Source: an uncultured Collinsella sp. (GTDB taxonomy: Bacteria; Actinomycetota; Coriobacteriia; Coriobacteriales; Coriobacteriaceae). From it: a DNA stretch of 64,000 nt. Made by a program: the position numbers and the translations under genes. Below the pieces are notes generated by a model, which saw only the letters and a program-made list of their open reading frames with translations, did no database searches and was not told the origin of the DNA. The stretch is from contig UQKL01000001.1 in NCBI GenBank assembly GCA_900541695.1, forward strand, positions 1 through 64,000, read 5' to 3'. Of the stretch, positions 1-7,310 are shown piece by piece. Every line of letters starts with the position of its first letter. The stretch's first letter is position 1.

Positions 1-428
1 TCGGGGTCGTCCACGTGGTAGCCGAAGACCGTGGCGCGGCCCGACTCGGCGTTCTGGACGGCGCGCGTCAGGTGGCGGGAAAGGCCGTTGCCGTAGAAGA
101 TGTTGTCGCCGAGCACCAGCGCGCACGGCTCGCCGGCGATGAACTCCTCGCCGATGGTGAAGGCCTGCGCCAGGCCGTCCGGGCTCGGCTGCTCGGCGTA
201 GGACAGGTTCACGCCGTAGCGCGAGCCGTCCCCGAGCAGGCGCTCGAAGTTGGGCAGGTCGGTCGGCGTGGAGATGACCAGGATGTCCCGGATGCCCGCC
301 AGCATGAGGGTGCTAAGCGGGTAGTAGATCATGGGCTTGTCGTAGACCGGCAGCAGCTGCTTGGAGGTCACGAGCGTGAGCGGGTACAGGCGCGTGCCGG
401 ACCCGCCGGCGAGGATGATGCCTTTCAT
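1..428 (-). CDS. rfbA: Glucose-1-phosphate thymidylyltransferase, N-terminal part (3' end outside window)
   Basis: Makes dTDP-glucose from glucose-1-phosphate and dTTP, the entry step to dTDP-rhamnose and related sugars. The visible N-terminal ~142 residues start [16 protein letters not shown], the nucleotidyltransferase signature. They continue with the [18 protein letters not shown] segment, the LGDNIFYG segment and the beginning of the sugar-binding region. The start is the ATG at 428, 3 bp after the stop of the upstream glycosyltransferase gene. The gene therefore belongs to the same leftward exopolysaccharide operon. The C-terminal half lies beyond base 1. Identification is by motif; a bifunctional homologue cannot be excluded from the half seen. 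Confidence 0.93.
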   Translation of the reverse strand, partial: MKGIILAGGSGTRLYPLTLVTSKQLLPVYDKPMIYYPLSTLMLAGIRDILVISTPTDLPNFERLLGDGSRYGVNLSYAEQPSPDGLAQAFTIGEEFIAGEPCALVLGDNIFYGNGLSRHLTRAVQNAESGRATVFGYHVDDP

Positions 429-431
429 TGG

Positions 432-1301
432 CTATAACCTTTCATTTCTTGCTGCCCTGCGGCCAGCGCGATTTCCGAGAAGGCGGGCGCAGCAATCGAC
501 TCCGAAAGCAACGAACTCGCCAAGATTTCCCTCCCGTAGAAGTTGCGACGAAACCATCTTGGCGAGCCGGCTTCCTTCACCAATCTCACTTGCATGCATG
601 AGTTCGTCTGCATGCGTTTCGAGAAAGAAGCCGACAGCGCGGTTGCGGGCAAACTGTTGGGATGGCGTCAAGTTATGCGAGTGATAGACCTCTGCACGCG
701 GCTCGTAAGCCACCTTCAACCCTGAGGCGATAAACCTTGCCGCCATGAGCATGTCCTCGTTGGTGTTAACGTGCTCGAATCCGCCGCATTTGAGATATGC
801 AGTTCGTCGATAAGCGGAACAGGCATCAGATGCAAAAAAAGTCTTAATACCGAGTTTCTCGAGATCACATTTGGAACGAACGGATGGCCGGTCGGGATAG
901 TTGAAACCACGCACCAGCTGTTCAAAACGTCGGGCATCCGCCTTAGGCAGCTGCCTGCCGCTTACGAGAGCGATATCGGAATCATCAAGCATGGGAGCAA
1001 CAAGCCGCTCCAGGTAATCATCAGAAACAGGCACAGCATCTTGGGTAAGGAAGCATACAAAGTCACCCCTCGACTCCCTTAGTGCCATGTCTCTTGTGGT
1101 GCCGTGGTTGAAATCCTGGCGATCAATCTTCAGAAGGCGGACTCTTTTGTGCTGCCGGACCAGCTCTATAGTTTTATCTTCCGAAGCGGAATCAACGATA
1201 AGGATATCAACCGGCTGAATAGACTGGTGTTCGAGGGCAATTAAAAGCCCATCGATTTCATGCTCAGCATTAAGAGTAGGAATGATGACGGATATTTCCA
1301 T
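432..1301 (-). CDS. GT2-family glycosyltransferase (rhamnosyltransferase-like)
   Basis: 289-residue cytosolic family-2 glycosyltransferase, probably adding a sugar to the lipid-linked exopolysaccharide repeat unit. The N-terminus MEISVIIPTLNAEHEIDGLL and the DSASEDKT segment are the nucleotide-sugar-binding fold. The FLTQDAVP segment takes the place of the DxD metal site, and TNEDMLMAARF resembles the ED catalytic-base motif. There are no membrane spans. The ATG at 1301 directly abuts the stop of the sugar transferase (TAG at 1304-1302), so translation is probably coupled. The substrate cannot be read from sequence; the adjacent rfbA makes a dTDP-sugar (rhamnose) plausible but unproven. Confidence 0.88.
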   Translation of the reverse strand: MEISVIIPTLNAEHEIDGLLIALEHQSIQPVDILIVDSASEDKTIELVRQHKRVRLLKIDRQDFNHGTTRDMALRESRGDFVCFLTQDAVPVSDDYLERLVAPMLDDSDIALVSGRQLPKADARRFEQLVRGFNYPDRPSVRSKCDLEKLGIKTFFASDACSAYRRTAYLKCGGFEHVNTNEDMLMAARFIASGLKVAYEPRAEVYHSHNLTPSQQFARNRAVGFFLETHADELMHASEIGEGSRLAKMVSSQLLREGNLGEFVAFGVDCCARLLGNRAGRRAARNERL

Positions 1302-2003
1302 CTATCGGCCCGTCCTCTCCTTGCCAAACATGGCGCCGAAAGTGCCAGCAAAACACTTCCAATCCATTCGGAAACAACGGTTCCGCACGTAATGCAATTC
1401 GATTTTTTGGCGCAGACCGCTTTCAAATGACGCATCGTTGCGATCCGTCGCCTGCCATAACCCGGTAATTCCAGGTTGAACCGAAAGAAATACAACCTTA
1501 TCCTCATCAGAAAAATGCATTTCGAGTTCATCACGCGTAATGGGACGAGGACCGATAACGGATAAATCACCATTTAAAACATTAAGAAACTGCGGCATCT
1601 CATCGATAGAGCACTTACGAATAAACTGCCCGACCTTAGTGATGCGCGGATCGTTATCGACCTTGCGCTCAATTTCCCACTGATGCAGCTGCTCAAAATT
1701 TAAATACTTCTGAACATTGCCAGCATCGGCAACCATGCTGCGCAGCTTAAAGATCTTAATGACCTTGCCATTTTTGCCAATTCGCTCCTGGGTGTACAAG
1801 GGACTACCCGGAGACTCTAGACAAATCAGGACGCACACAAGACCCACTGGAATGAATAAAATAGCGATCGCCATAAGACTAAACACAAGGTCAAACAGCC
1901 TCTTGACGATGCGATACCCAAGCGTACCGCTCGGCTTTATCTGATTGAAAGCCAGCGCACCAACCGTTGATGTACAACTCTCTGTTACTTCTTTAGCAGC
2001 CAC
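1302..2003 (-). CDS. Priming sugar transferase (polyprenyl glycosylphosphotransferase)
   Basis: 233-residue bacterial sugar transferase (WcaJ/RfbP C-terminal type). It would move a sugar-1-phosphate from UDP-sugar to undecaprenyl phosphate, starting a capsule or exopolysaccharide repeat. One hydrophobic anchor lies at about residues 34-62 after the KRLFDLVFS motif. It is followed by the family signatures FKLRSM, CSIDEMPQFLNVL, LSVIGPRP and QPGITGLWQ. It lacks the multi-spanning N-terminal domain of long homologues, so it is the short catalytic form. Translation apparently starts at GTG (2003-2001). An AGGA sequence 14 nt upstream is buried in a hairpin (see 2016-2033). Second gene of the loaP-led operon. 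Confidence 0.93.
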   Translation of the reverse strand: MAAKEVTESCTSTVGALAFNQIKPSGTLGYRIVKRLFDLVFSLMAIAILFIPVGLVCVLICLESPGSPLYTQERIGKNGKVIKIFKLRSMVADAGNVQKYLNFEQLHQWEIERKVDNDPRITKVGQFIRKCSIDEMPQFLNVLNGDLSVIGPRPITRDELEMHFSDEDKVVFLSVQPGITGLWQATDRNDASFESGLRQKIELHYVRNRCFRMDWKCFAGTFGAMFGKERTGR

Positions 2004-2015
2004 AATAAAACTTAC

Positions 2016-2033
2016 GTTCCTGTCCCCAGGAAC
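2016..2033 (-). promoter_or_regulatory. RNA hairpin with GNRA-type tetraloop before the sugar transferase start
   Basis: Read on the minus strand, GTTCCTG, loop GGGA, CAGGAAC form a perfect 7-bp stem closed by a GNRA tetraloop. The 3' arm holds the only Shine-Dalgarno-like AGGA before the GTG start at 2003. It lies in the 84-nt gap between loaP and its first downstream gene. LoaP-type NusG paralogues are known to bind RNA hairpins in operon leaders; use of this hairpin by LoaP is inference. It could equally control translation initiation. Confidence 0.45.
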
Positions 2034-2087
2034 CCCCCCCCATCTATGAATCCAAAAACCAAGTAATTTGCCGGTGCAACGTCTCCC

Positions 2088-2678
2088 TTACGTTTTGCTG
2101 GGCACGTCAAGCGGTAGCAGCTCCCTAAATGTGGAGCCACCATCGCCCACGTCCACCAAGCACCAGCGCTTATGACGATCGATCTTCTTTACACGGGCCT
2201 CTTGCCCCACCAAGGGACCCTGCTCTATGTGCAACACGCCGTCTTCTATGCGCGCCACGCTGTTGCGCACCACACCGTCGTCGTCCAGCACGCTGCGGTA
2301 CCAGTCCTGCACATCGTCCGGCATGGGCATGTACGCCCGCTCCCTGCTGCCGGCGATGCGACAACCAAAGCTCAACTGGGCCAAAGCCCTATCGAGCGCG
2401 GCTACATCATGCGTGGCGACGAAGAAATATTCCTTGTACATGGGTTTGGTTTGGAGCGACCAGGCGCCGTCCCGCTTAAACCAGAACTCCTTTTGCATTA
2501 CAAAAGCGTTCTGCATCAGCTCGTGTGGGATAATACGGCGCACCTTTTCGCAGGTCTCGCGCTCTTTGCCGTTGGGGGTGTGGACCAGATACCAGCGGAC
2601 GCGGCCGTGCTGGCTGTTGGTGGTGGCGCCGTTAAATGCGCCCGGCAGCTTCTCTTGGCGCCGTGCCGTCTGTTCCAT
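2088..2678 (-). CDS. loaP: LoaP/UpxY-type NusG paralogue, operon-specific antiterminator
   Basis: 196-residue specialised NusG paralogue that would ride on RNA polymerase and let it read through terminators in the long exopolysaccharide operon. An NGN domain covers about residues 27-125, starting RWYLVHTPNGKE and including the PMYKEYFFV core. A C-terminal KOW domain covers about 145-190 (GPLVGQEARVKKIDRHKRW). The start MEQTARRQ at 2678 has a strong purine-rich ribosome site (GAGGGGGGCGAG) just upstream; the longer open frame to 2768 has none. It is the first gene before the sugar transferase, the usual position for loaP and for Bacteroides upxY genes. The general nusG is elsewhere. The family call is by domain order and context; LoaP versus UpxY subfamily is less certain. 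Confidence 0.82.
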   Translation of the reverse strand: MEQTARRQEKLPGAFNGATTNSQHGRVRWYLVHTPNGKERETCEKVRRIIPHELMQNAFVMQKEFWFKRDGAWSLQTKPMYKEYFFVATHDVAALDRALAQLSFGCRIAGSRERAYMPMPDDVQDWYRSVLDDDGVVRNSVARIEDGVLHIEQGPLVGQEARVKKIDRHKRWCLVDVGDGGSTFRELLPLDVPSKT

Positions 2679-2770
2679 GTTCTCGCCCCCCTCTTTTGGA
2701 TTTGCGATGCACGCAAATGCAAGGGCGTTTAGAACAGGCTTCTCGCTCGCAGTTAGGCGCAGTCGCAAAA

Positions 2771-2892
2771 GTACAGGTTTTTGTATCTTTCGACAGACGA
2801 CATTATACGAGCAATTAATCAGCGTTTGCCCAGATTACGCAAAATGTACTGCCAGTAGATGCATCTCCATACCCCTCTACAAAAACCTGTAC
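2771..2892. repeat. Inverted-repeat pair enclosing the loaP promoter (candidate invertible promoter)
   Basis: GTACAGGTTTTTGTA at 2771-2785 and its exact reverse complement TACAAAAACCTGTAC at 2878-2892 enclose a 92-bp spacer. Allowing one mismatch, the match extends outward to 18 of 19 bp. The spacer holds the only strong promoter element for the loaP operon. The layout (two perfect inverted repeats, promoter inside, NusG-paralogue gene next) matches the phase-variable capsule promoters of Bacteroides. No recombinase gene is in this window. Paired operator sites are the alternative. Confidence 0.6.
2802..2832 (-). promoter_or_regulatory. Promoter of the loaP exopolysaccharide operon
   Basis: On the minus strand a consensus -10 TATAAT lies at 2807-2802. 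A TGGGCA (4 of 6 to TTGACA) lies at 2832-2827 with a long 19-bp spacer. Transcription would start near 2795 and cross the left inverted repeat into loaP, giving a leader of about 115 nt. That leader contains a further small hairpin (ATTTGCG/CGCAAAT, 2700-2718) just ahead of the loaP ribosome site. Confidence 0.55.
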
Positions 2893-2908
2893 CTTTTTGT
2901 GCAACAAA

Positions 2909-2933
2909 AAAAGCCGCTCAACCAGCGGCTTTT
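2909..2933 (-). terminator. Second of two tandem terminators after thrS
   Basis: Perfect 10-bp stem AAAAGCCGCT/AGCGGCTTTT with a 5-base loop, followed on the minus strand by a long U-tract. It lies just outside the inverted repeats, so the exopolysaccharide promoter is insulated from thrS read-through. It would also stop transcription leaving the promoter if that segment inverted. Confidence 0.85.
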
Positions 2934-2950
2934 CTAATTTTGGTAAGAAA

Positions 2951-2983
2951 AAAGGCGACCGCCCTTTGTGGACGGTCGCCTTT
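2951..2983 (-). terminator. Rho-independent terminator of thrS
   Basis: 11-bp stem AAAGGCGACCG/CGGTCGCCTTT with an 11-base loop and a run of Ts on the minus strand, 22 bp after the thrS stop codon. Confidence 0.9.
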
Positions 2984-3005
2984 GCTAATTGTTGTGAAGC
3001 TTGCC

Positions 3006-4769
3006 TTAGGCGCGAGTCTTGATCTCCTCGGTCACCTTGGCAACAAACTCATCAACGCTCATCTGAACGGTCTCATTGGAGCGATCGCGGACGGAAATGT
3101 TGCCGGCCTCGACCTCCTTCTCGCCCAGGATGAGCATGTAGGGCACGCGGTCGATGCTGCGAGCCTCGCGGATCTTGTAGCCGATCTTCTCGTCGCGGTC
3201 GTCACAGACCACGCGGATGCCGGCCTCCTCCAGCTTGGCGCATATCTCGTGGGCGTAGTCGCGGCTCTTCTCGGAAACGGGAAGTGCCTTGACCTGCACG
3301 GGAGCCAGCCAGGTGGGGAACTTGCCCGCAAAATGCTCAATCAGAATACCAATGAAGCGCTCGATAGAGCCAAAGCATACGCGGTGCAGCATGATGGGGC
3401 GCTTCTTGGTGCCGTCGGCGTCCACGTACTCCAGATCAAAGTTGAGCGGCATCTGGAAGTCGAGCTGAACGGTACCGCACTGCCAGGTACGGCCGAGCGA
3501 GTCCTCCAGGTGGAAGTCGATCTTGGGGCCGTAGAAGGCGCCGTCGCCCTCGTTGACCTCGTAGTCCATGCCCAGCTTCTCCAGAGCGGTGCGCAGGCCC
3601 TCCTCGGCGCGAGCCCAATCCTCGTCCGAACCCATGGAGTCCTCGGGGCGGGTGGAAAGCTCAACGTGATACTTAAAGCCAAACTTCTGGTACACGGAGT
3701 CGATGAGGTTGACCACGCCCACGATCTCGTCGGTCAGCTGGTCGGGACGCACAAACAGATGGGCGTCGTCCTGGTTAAAGCAGCGCACGCGGAACAGGCC
3801 GTGCAGGGCGCCGCGCAGCTCGTGGCGGTGCACCAGGCCAATCTCGCCGGCGCGAATGGGCAGCTCGCGGTAGGAGTGCGGCTTGGAGGCGTACACCAGC
3901 ACGCCGCCCGGGCAGTTCATGGGCTTAATGCAGTACTCCTCGTCATCGATGACGGTGGAGTACATGTTGTCCTTGTAGTGGTCCCAGTGGCCCGAGGTCT
4001 TCCACAGCTGCTTGTTCATGATGAGCGGCGTGGAGATCTCCACGTAGCCGGCCTTGTGGTGGATCTCGCGCCAGTAGTCCAGCAGCGTGTTCTTAAGGAT
4101 CATGCCGTTGGGCAGGAAGAACGGGAAGCCGGGGGCCTCGTCGCGCATCATAAAGAGGTCCATCTCGCGGCCGATCTTGCGGTGGTCGCGCTTCTTGGCC
4201 TCCTCCAGCATGTGCATGTGCTCGTCAAGCTCTTCCTTGGTGGCAAAGGCGACGCCGTTGATGCGGGTGAGCATCTTGTTGTCCTTGTCGCCCTTCCAGT
4301 AGGCGCCCGAGACGCCGGTGAGCTTAAAGGCCTTCAGAGCCTTGGTGTAGCAGATGTGGGGGCCGACGCACATGTCGATGTAGTCGCCCTGCTGGTAGAA
4401 GGTGATGCGGGCGTCGTCGTCCAGGTCGCCGATGTGCTCGACCTTGTACTTCTCGCCGCGCTCCTCCATAAGGGCGATGGCCTCGGCGCGGGGCTTCTCG
4501 AACACGGTGAACTTGAGGTTCTCCTTGACGATCTTCTTCATCTCGGCCTCGATCGCGGGGAAGTCGTCCTCGCTGATCTTAACGCCCTCGGGCAGGTCGA
4601 CGTCGTAGTAAAAGCCGTTGTCGGTCGCGGGGCCGTAGGCAAAGTCGGCCTCGGGATACAGGCGCTTGATGGCCTGCGCCATGATGTGCGCGGCGGAGTG
4701 GCGGATGACGTGCGTGACCTCGTCCTGCGGGAGCTCGGCCACCGAACCGTCATTGTAGAGTGCCTTCAT
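3006..4769 (-). CDS. thrS: Threonine--tRNA ligase lacking the TGS domain
   Basis: Charges tRNA-Thr in the cytosol. The editing domain has HSAAH near residue 24 and the matching CVGPH pair near 135. The class II core follows, with zinc ligands in MNCPGG, HRHELRG and MLHRVCFGS, and then the anticodon-binding domain (VKALPVSEK to the end). The ATG at 4769 is preceded by AGGAGA with good spacing; the longer open frame to 4880 is unsupported. At 587 residues it is about 55 shorter than E. coli ThrRS. The missing part is the N-terminal TGS domain: only MKALYNDGSVAELPQDEV precedes the editing domain. Single-gene unit with its own promoter and tandem terminators. Confidence 0.97.
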   Translation of the reverse strand: MKALYNDGSVAELPQDEVTHVIRHSAAHIMAQAIKRLYPEADFAYGPATDNGFYYDVDLPEGVKISEDDFPAIEAEMKKIVKENLKFTVFEKPRAEAIALMEERGEKYKVEHIGDLDDDARITFYQQGDYIDMCVGPHICYTKALKAFKLTGVSGAYWKGDKDNKMLTRINGVAFATKEELDEHMHMLEEAKKRDHRKIGREMDLFMMRDEAPGFPFFLPNGMILKNTLLDYWREIHHKAGYVEISTPLIMNKQLWKTSGHWDHYKDNMYSTVIDDEEYCIKPMNCPGGVLVYASKPHSYRELPIRAGEIGLVHRHELRGALHGLFRVRCFNQDDAHLFVRPDQLTDEIVGVVNLIDSVYQKFGFKYHVELSTRPEDSMGSDEDWARAEEGLRTALEKLGMDYEVNEGDGAFYGPKIDFHLEDSLGRTWQCGTVQLDFQMPLNFDLEYVDADGTKKRPIMLHRVCFGSIERFIGILIEHFAGKFPTWLAPVQVKALPVSEKSRDYAHEICAKLEEAGIRVVCDDRDEKIGYKIREARSIDRVPYMLILGEKEVEAGNISVRDRSNETVQMSVDEFVAKVTEEIKTRA

Positions 4770-4796
4770 GGGTATGTTTTCTCCTCTCGGATGCCT

Positions 4797-4867
4797 GATG
4801 CAAGTGCGTGCAATGCGCTCGGCGTTTTTGACTTGCATCATTATAGGCAGGTTGCCTTGGTATACAA
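4797..4867 (-). promoter_or_regulatory. thrS promoter and leader stem-loop
   Basis: On the minus strand TTGTAT (4867-4862), a 16-bp spacer and TATAAT (4845-4840) form the promoter. Immediately downstream, GATGCAAGT (4839-4831) can pair perfectly with ACTTGCATC (4805-4797), a 9-bp stem around 25 nt. The leader is far too short for a T-box and has no T-box consensus. An autogenous operator-like role is possible but unproven. Confidence 0.6.
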
Positions 4868-4868
4868 G

Positions 4869-4899
4869 CGCCCGCCGCACCTTAATGGCACGGCGGGCG
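4869..4899 (-). terminator. Hairpin after the zinc-ribbon membrane protein gene
   Basis: 9-bp perfect stem CGCCCGCCG/CGGCGGGCG with T-run only on the plus-strand side. It lies between the 5009-5440 gene and the thrS promoter, so it probably separates the two units. The minus-strand tail lacks a clear U-tract. The 110 bp between it and the gene stop shows nothing recognisable. Confidence 0.5.
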
Positions 4900-5008
4900 A
4901 TTTTCTACGCATGCTTCATCGTGTGGGGGCGGGGTGCGCGTGCGGCGCGGGGCGTTTGCGCGGGATGCGCGGCGCCCGTGGCTTACGGCCAGCCCGGCGA
5001 TGGATGCG

Positions 5009-5440
5009 TTACTGAATGCGAGTTCGGCAGTAGGGACAGACCTTCCAGTGCGCGTCGAGCGGGCGATGGCAGCTTGGGCACACGTTGCGAACCTGGGTGT
5101 CGCACACCGGGCAGACCACAAAGTCCTTCTCGATGGGCGCGCCGCACTGCGGGCAGGTGCCGTACTGGGCAAGCTGGCGCTCGCGCAGGGCCATGTCCAG
5201 CTCCTGCTCCTCGCGGTCGGCCGCGTAGGAGTGCGGACGCAGGACCAGGTAGGCGATGAGGCCCACAAACGGGATGAGGGCGATGATGCCCCATGCCACG
5301 TAGGCGCTGGCACCGCGGCGGCGAGCGTCGATGAACACATAGACGACCGACAGCACATACAGGGCGATGATAAAGCCAACGAAGGCATAGACGACGCCCA
5401 TAAGCTGCGGCGACATGAGCTCGGAGATGTACTTGGACAT
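5009..5440 (-). CDS. Membrane protein with C-terminal double zinc ribbon
   Basis: 143 residues of unknown function. Two hydrophobic segments (about 13-36 and 47-67) are joined by a short basic turn (DARRRGAS). A hydrophilic helix and two consecutive zinc-ribbon knuckles follow: CPQCGAPIEKDFVVCPVC and CPSCHRPLDAHWKVCPYC. The ribbons should lie in the cytosol. The ATG at 5440 is preceded by GAAAGG. The type is common in actinobacteria as phospholipase_D-nuclease-N-like/zinc-ribbon proteins. No neighbour suggests a job; it is transcribed alone. Confidence 0.8.
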   Translation of the reverse strand: MSKYISELMSPQLMGVVYAFVGFIIALYVLSVVYVFIDARRRGASAYVAWGIIALIPFVGLIAYLVLRPHSYAADREEQELDMALRERQLAQYGTCPQCGAPIEKDFVVCPVCDTQVRNVCPSCHRPLDAHWKVCPYCRTRIQ

Positions 5441-5540
5441 TACGGGTACCTTTCGGAATATTTACAGTCCGGTAAAGTTTACCACGGGGTTTGTTTACAT
5501 GGGACCACGGCTAGGGGCGGGGCTGGTGCGGACACAAACA

Positions 5541-5675
5541 TCTCAATCTGTAACAGGTGGGAGCGGAATCCGGGTCTAAACGTTACAGATCGAGACACAG
5601 GGGTCCCTCCCCGACTTCAATCTCGATCTGTAACACGTAGGACCGTAATTCCCCTCTTACTGTTACAGATCAAGA
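5541..5675. repeat. Two tandem long palindromes (family F)
   Basis: Two copies 80 bp apart, at 5541-5594 and 5621-5675. Each has the arms TCTCrATCTGTAACA and GTTACAGATCrAGA around an unrelated ~25-bp centre. They lie in the 405-bp gap between the membrane protein gene and the GlpA-like operon. The arms are conserved and the centres are not, which suggests the arms are the functional or mobile part. No coding potential is seen. Confidence 0.75.
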
Positions 5676-5813
5676 CGAACGGTTGCCGTAGCTGTCGGCA
5701 GACGAGGCCAACATCCGTGCCGGGTCTCCCCTCGCCTGCCGTTGGCGGGTGTTGCAGGGCTGTTCGCCGCATTGCCGCCGCGCTGGGGGTGTGTAGACCG
5801 TAGGATAGTCTTA

Positions 5814-5828
5814 TTGACAGCCTGTCAA
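5814..5828. promoter_or_regulatory. Palindromic operator candidate before the GlpA-like operon
   Basis: TTGACAGCCTGTCAA is a perfect 7+1+7 palindrome ending 17 bp before the GTG start at 5846. Its position suggests binding of a dimeric repressor over the transcription start or ribosome site. No regulator gene lies next to it in the window. Confidence 0.45.
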
Positions 5829-5845
5829 CTCGTCTGGGAGGCACT

Positions 5846-7309
5846 GTGACAGAAACGTTTGATATCGCGATTGTCGGCGCGGGCATCACGGGATGCGCCA
5901 TCGCGCGGCAGCTTGCGCGTTTTGACCTGTCCATTTGTGTGGTCGAGGCGGCCAACGATATCGCGCTGGGCGCGTCGAAGGCCAACGGCGGCCTGGTGCA
6001 CGCCGGCTACGATCCGACGCCGGGCACGGTAAAGGCGCTGGTCAACGCCCGTGGTTGCGAGCTATATGGCACGTGGGCCCAGGAGCTAGGCTTTTTGTTC
6101 CGCCGCACCGGGTCGATGGTGCTGGGATTTAACGACGAAGACCGCGCGCACCAAGAGAAGCTGCGGTGCAACGGCCATGCCAACGGCGTGCCCGAGCTGT
6201 CAATCGTCGGACCCGACCGCATCCACGAATTAGAGCCGCGGGCCAGTGCCGAGGCGACGTGCGCGCTGTGGTGTCCCTCCACTGGCTTTGTGGATCCGTT
6301 TGAGGTCGCCATTGCCGCGCTGGAGAACGCCGTCGCCAACGGGGTGACGTTTATGCGCTCCGCACCGGTGGAAGCGATTGAGGTTGCTGGCAGCGAGGCT
6401 ACCGACGGGGCTGCGCGCTTTACGCTGGCGACGCCCGCCGGAGACGTGCGCTGCCGTTACCTGATCAACGCCGCGGGCAACGGTGCCGCGGACATCTCGC
6501 ATATGGCAGGCGCCGAGGAGTTCCAGATGGTCTGGCGCCAGGGCAACATCGTAGTGCTGGACAAGGAGCCACGTGCGCTCATGCCGCTCTACCCCGTTCC
6601 CACGCCGGTGACCAAGGGAGTTATCGTCACGGGCACCGCACATGGCAACACCGTGATTACCGCGACGGCCGCCGTGCGCGAGCCCGGCGATACACAGACC
6701 TACGCCACCGATGTCAACGCGCTCCTGACCGGTGCGCGCAAGCTGGTGCCCGGTCTGGACACGCGTCGCGTGGTGCGCGCGTTTGCCGGCGGTCGACCGG
6801 TCATTAAGGGAACGAACGACTTTTTTATTGGGCAGTCGGCCGTGGTGCCGGGGCTGTTCCAGGCGGCGGGCATTCAGTCGCCGGGCGTGGCGAGCGCGCC
6901 AGCCATTGCCGAGCGCATGGAGCAGGTGCTGCACGATGCCGGCGTGGCCCTACGCGAACGGGACGATTGGGACCCGATTCGCCGTGCGCCGGATGACTTT
7001 GACCGCGCACCGCTTGCGCGCAAGAAAGAGCTCATTGAGTCCGACCCCGCGTGGGGGCAGATCGTCTGCCGCTGCGAGACGGTGCCCGAGGCCGAGATCG
7101 TGGCCGCGATTCGACGCCGTCCTGGCGCGGTTTCGGTCGAAGGCGTCAAGCGCCGCTGCCGCGCCGGCATGGGTCGGTGCCAGAGTGGCTTTTGTCAGAG
7201 CCGCGTGGTGGCGATCCTAGCGCACGAGCTGGGCTGCGACCCCAGCGAGGTGCTGCTGGAGGATGCCGGTTCTTGGCTGGTCGAGGGACCGCTGAAGGGG
7301 GTGCGCTAG
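5846..7309 (+). CDS. GlpA-like FAD-dependent glycerol-3-phosphate dehydrogenase with BFD-type [2Fe-2S] domain
   Basis: 487 residues. The N-terminal DAO-type FAD domain begins FDIAIVGAGITGCAIARQL and contains the GASKANGGLVHAGYD segment. The C-terminal BFD-like ferredoxin domain (about 400-470) has the cysteine pattern VCRCE ... RRCRAGMGRCQSGFC, which can hold a [2Fe-2S] cluster. This matches the catalytic subunit of anaerobic glycerol-3-phosphate dehydrogenase or of related 2-hydroxyacid/opine oxidases. First gene of a tight three-gene operon (next start 1 bp after the stop). It starts at GTG 5846 with GGGAGG upstream. Substrate assignment to glycerol-3-phosphate rests on family and operon pattern only. 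Confidence 0.85.
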   Translation: MTETFDIAIVGAGITGCAIARQLARFDLSICVVEAANDIALGASKANGGLVHAGYDPTPGTVKALVNARGCELYGTWAQELGFLFRRTGSMVLGFNDEDRAHQEKLRCNGHANGVPELSIVGPDRIHELEPRASAEATCALWCPSTGFVDPFEVAIAALENAVANGVTFMRSAPVEAIEVAGSEATDGAARFTLATPAGDVRCRYLINAAGNGAADISHMAGAEEFQMVWRQGNIVVLDKEPRALMPLYPVPTPVTKGVIVTGTAHGNTVITATAAVREPGDTQTYATDVNALLTGARKLVPGLDTRRVVRAFAGGRPVIKGTNDFFIGQSAVVPGLFQAAGIQSPGVASAPAIAERMEQVLHDAGVALRERDDWDPIRRAPDDFDRAPLARKKELIESDPAWGQIVCRCETVPEAEIVAAIRRRPGAVSVEGVKRRCRAGMGRCQSGFCQSRVVAILAHELGCDPSEVLLEDAGSWLVEGPLKGVR

Positions 7310-7310
7310 G

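Noticed and set aside
2859..5015. 718-codon open frame on the plus strand
   Set aside because: Antisense shadow of thrS. The protein is a low-complexity Val/Leu/Gly/His string with no domain or ribosome site, typical of high-GC genes read backwards.
5541..5675. Minimal CRISPR array
   Set aside because: Only two palindromic units, with long inverted arms rather than a short direct repeat; no cas genes anywhere in the window.
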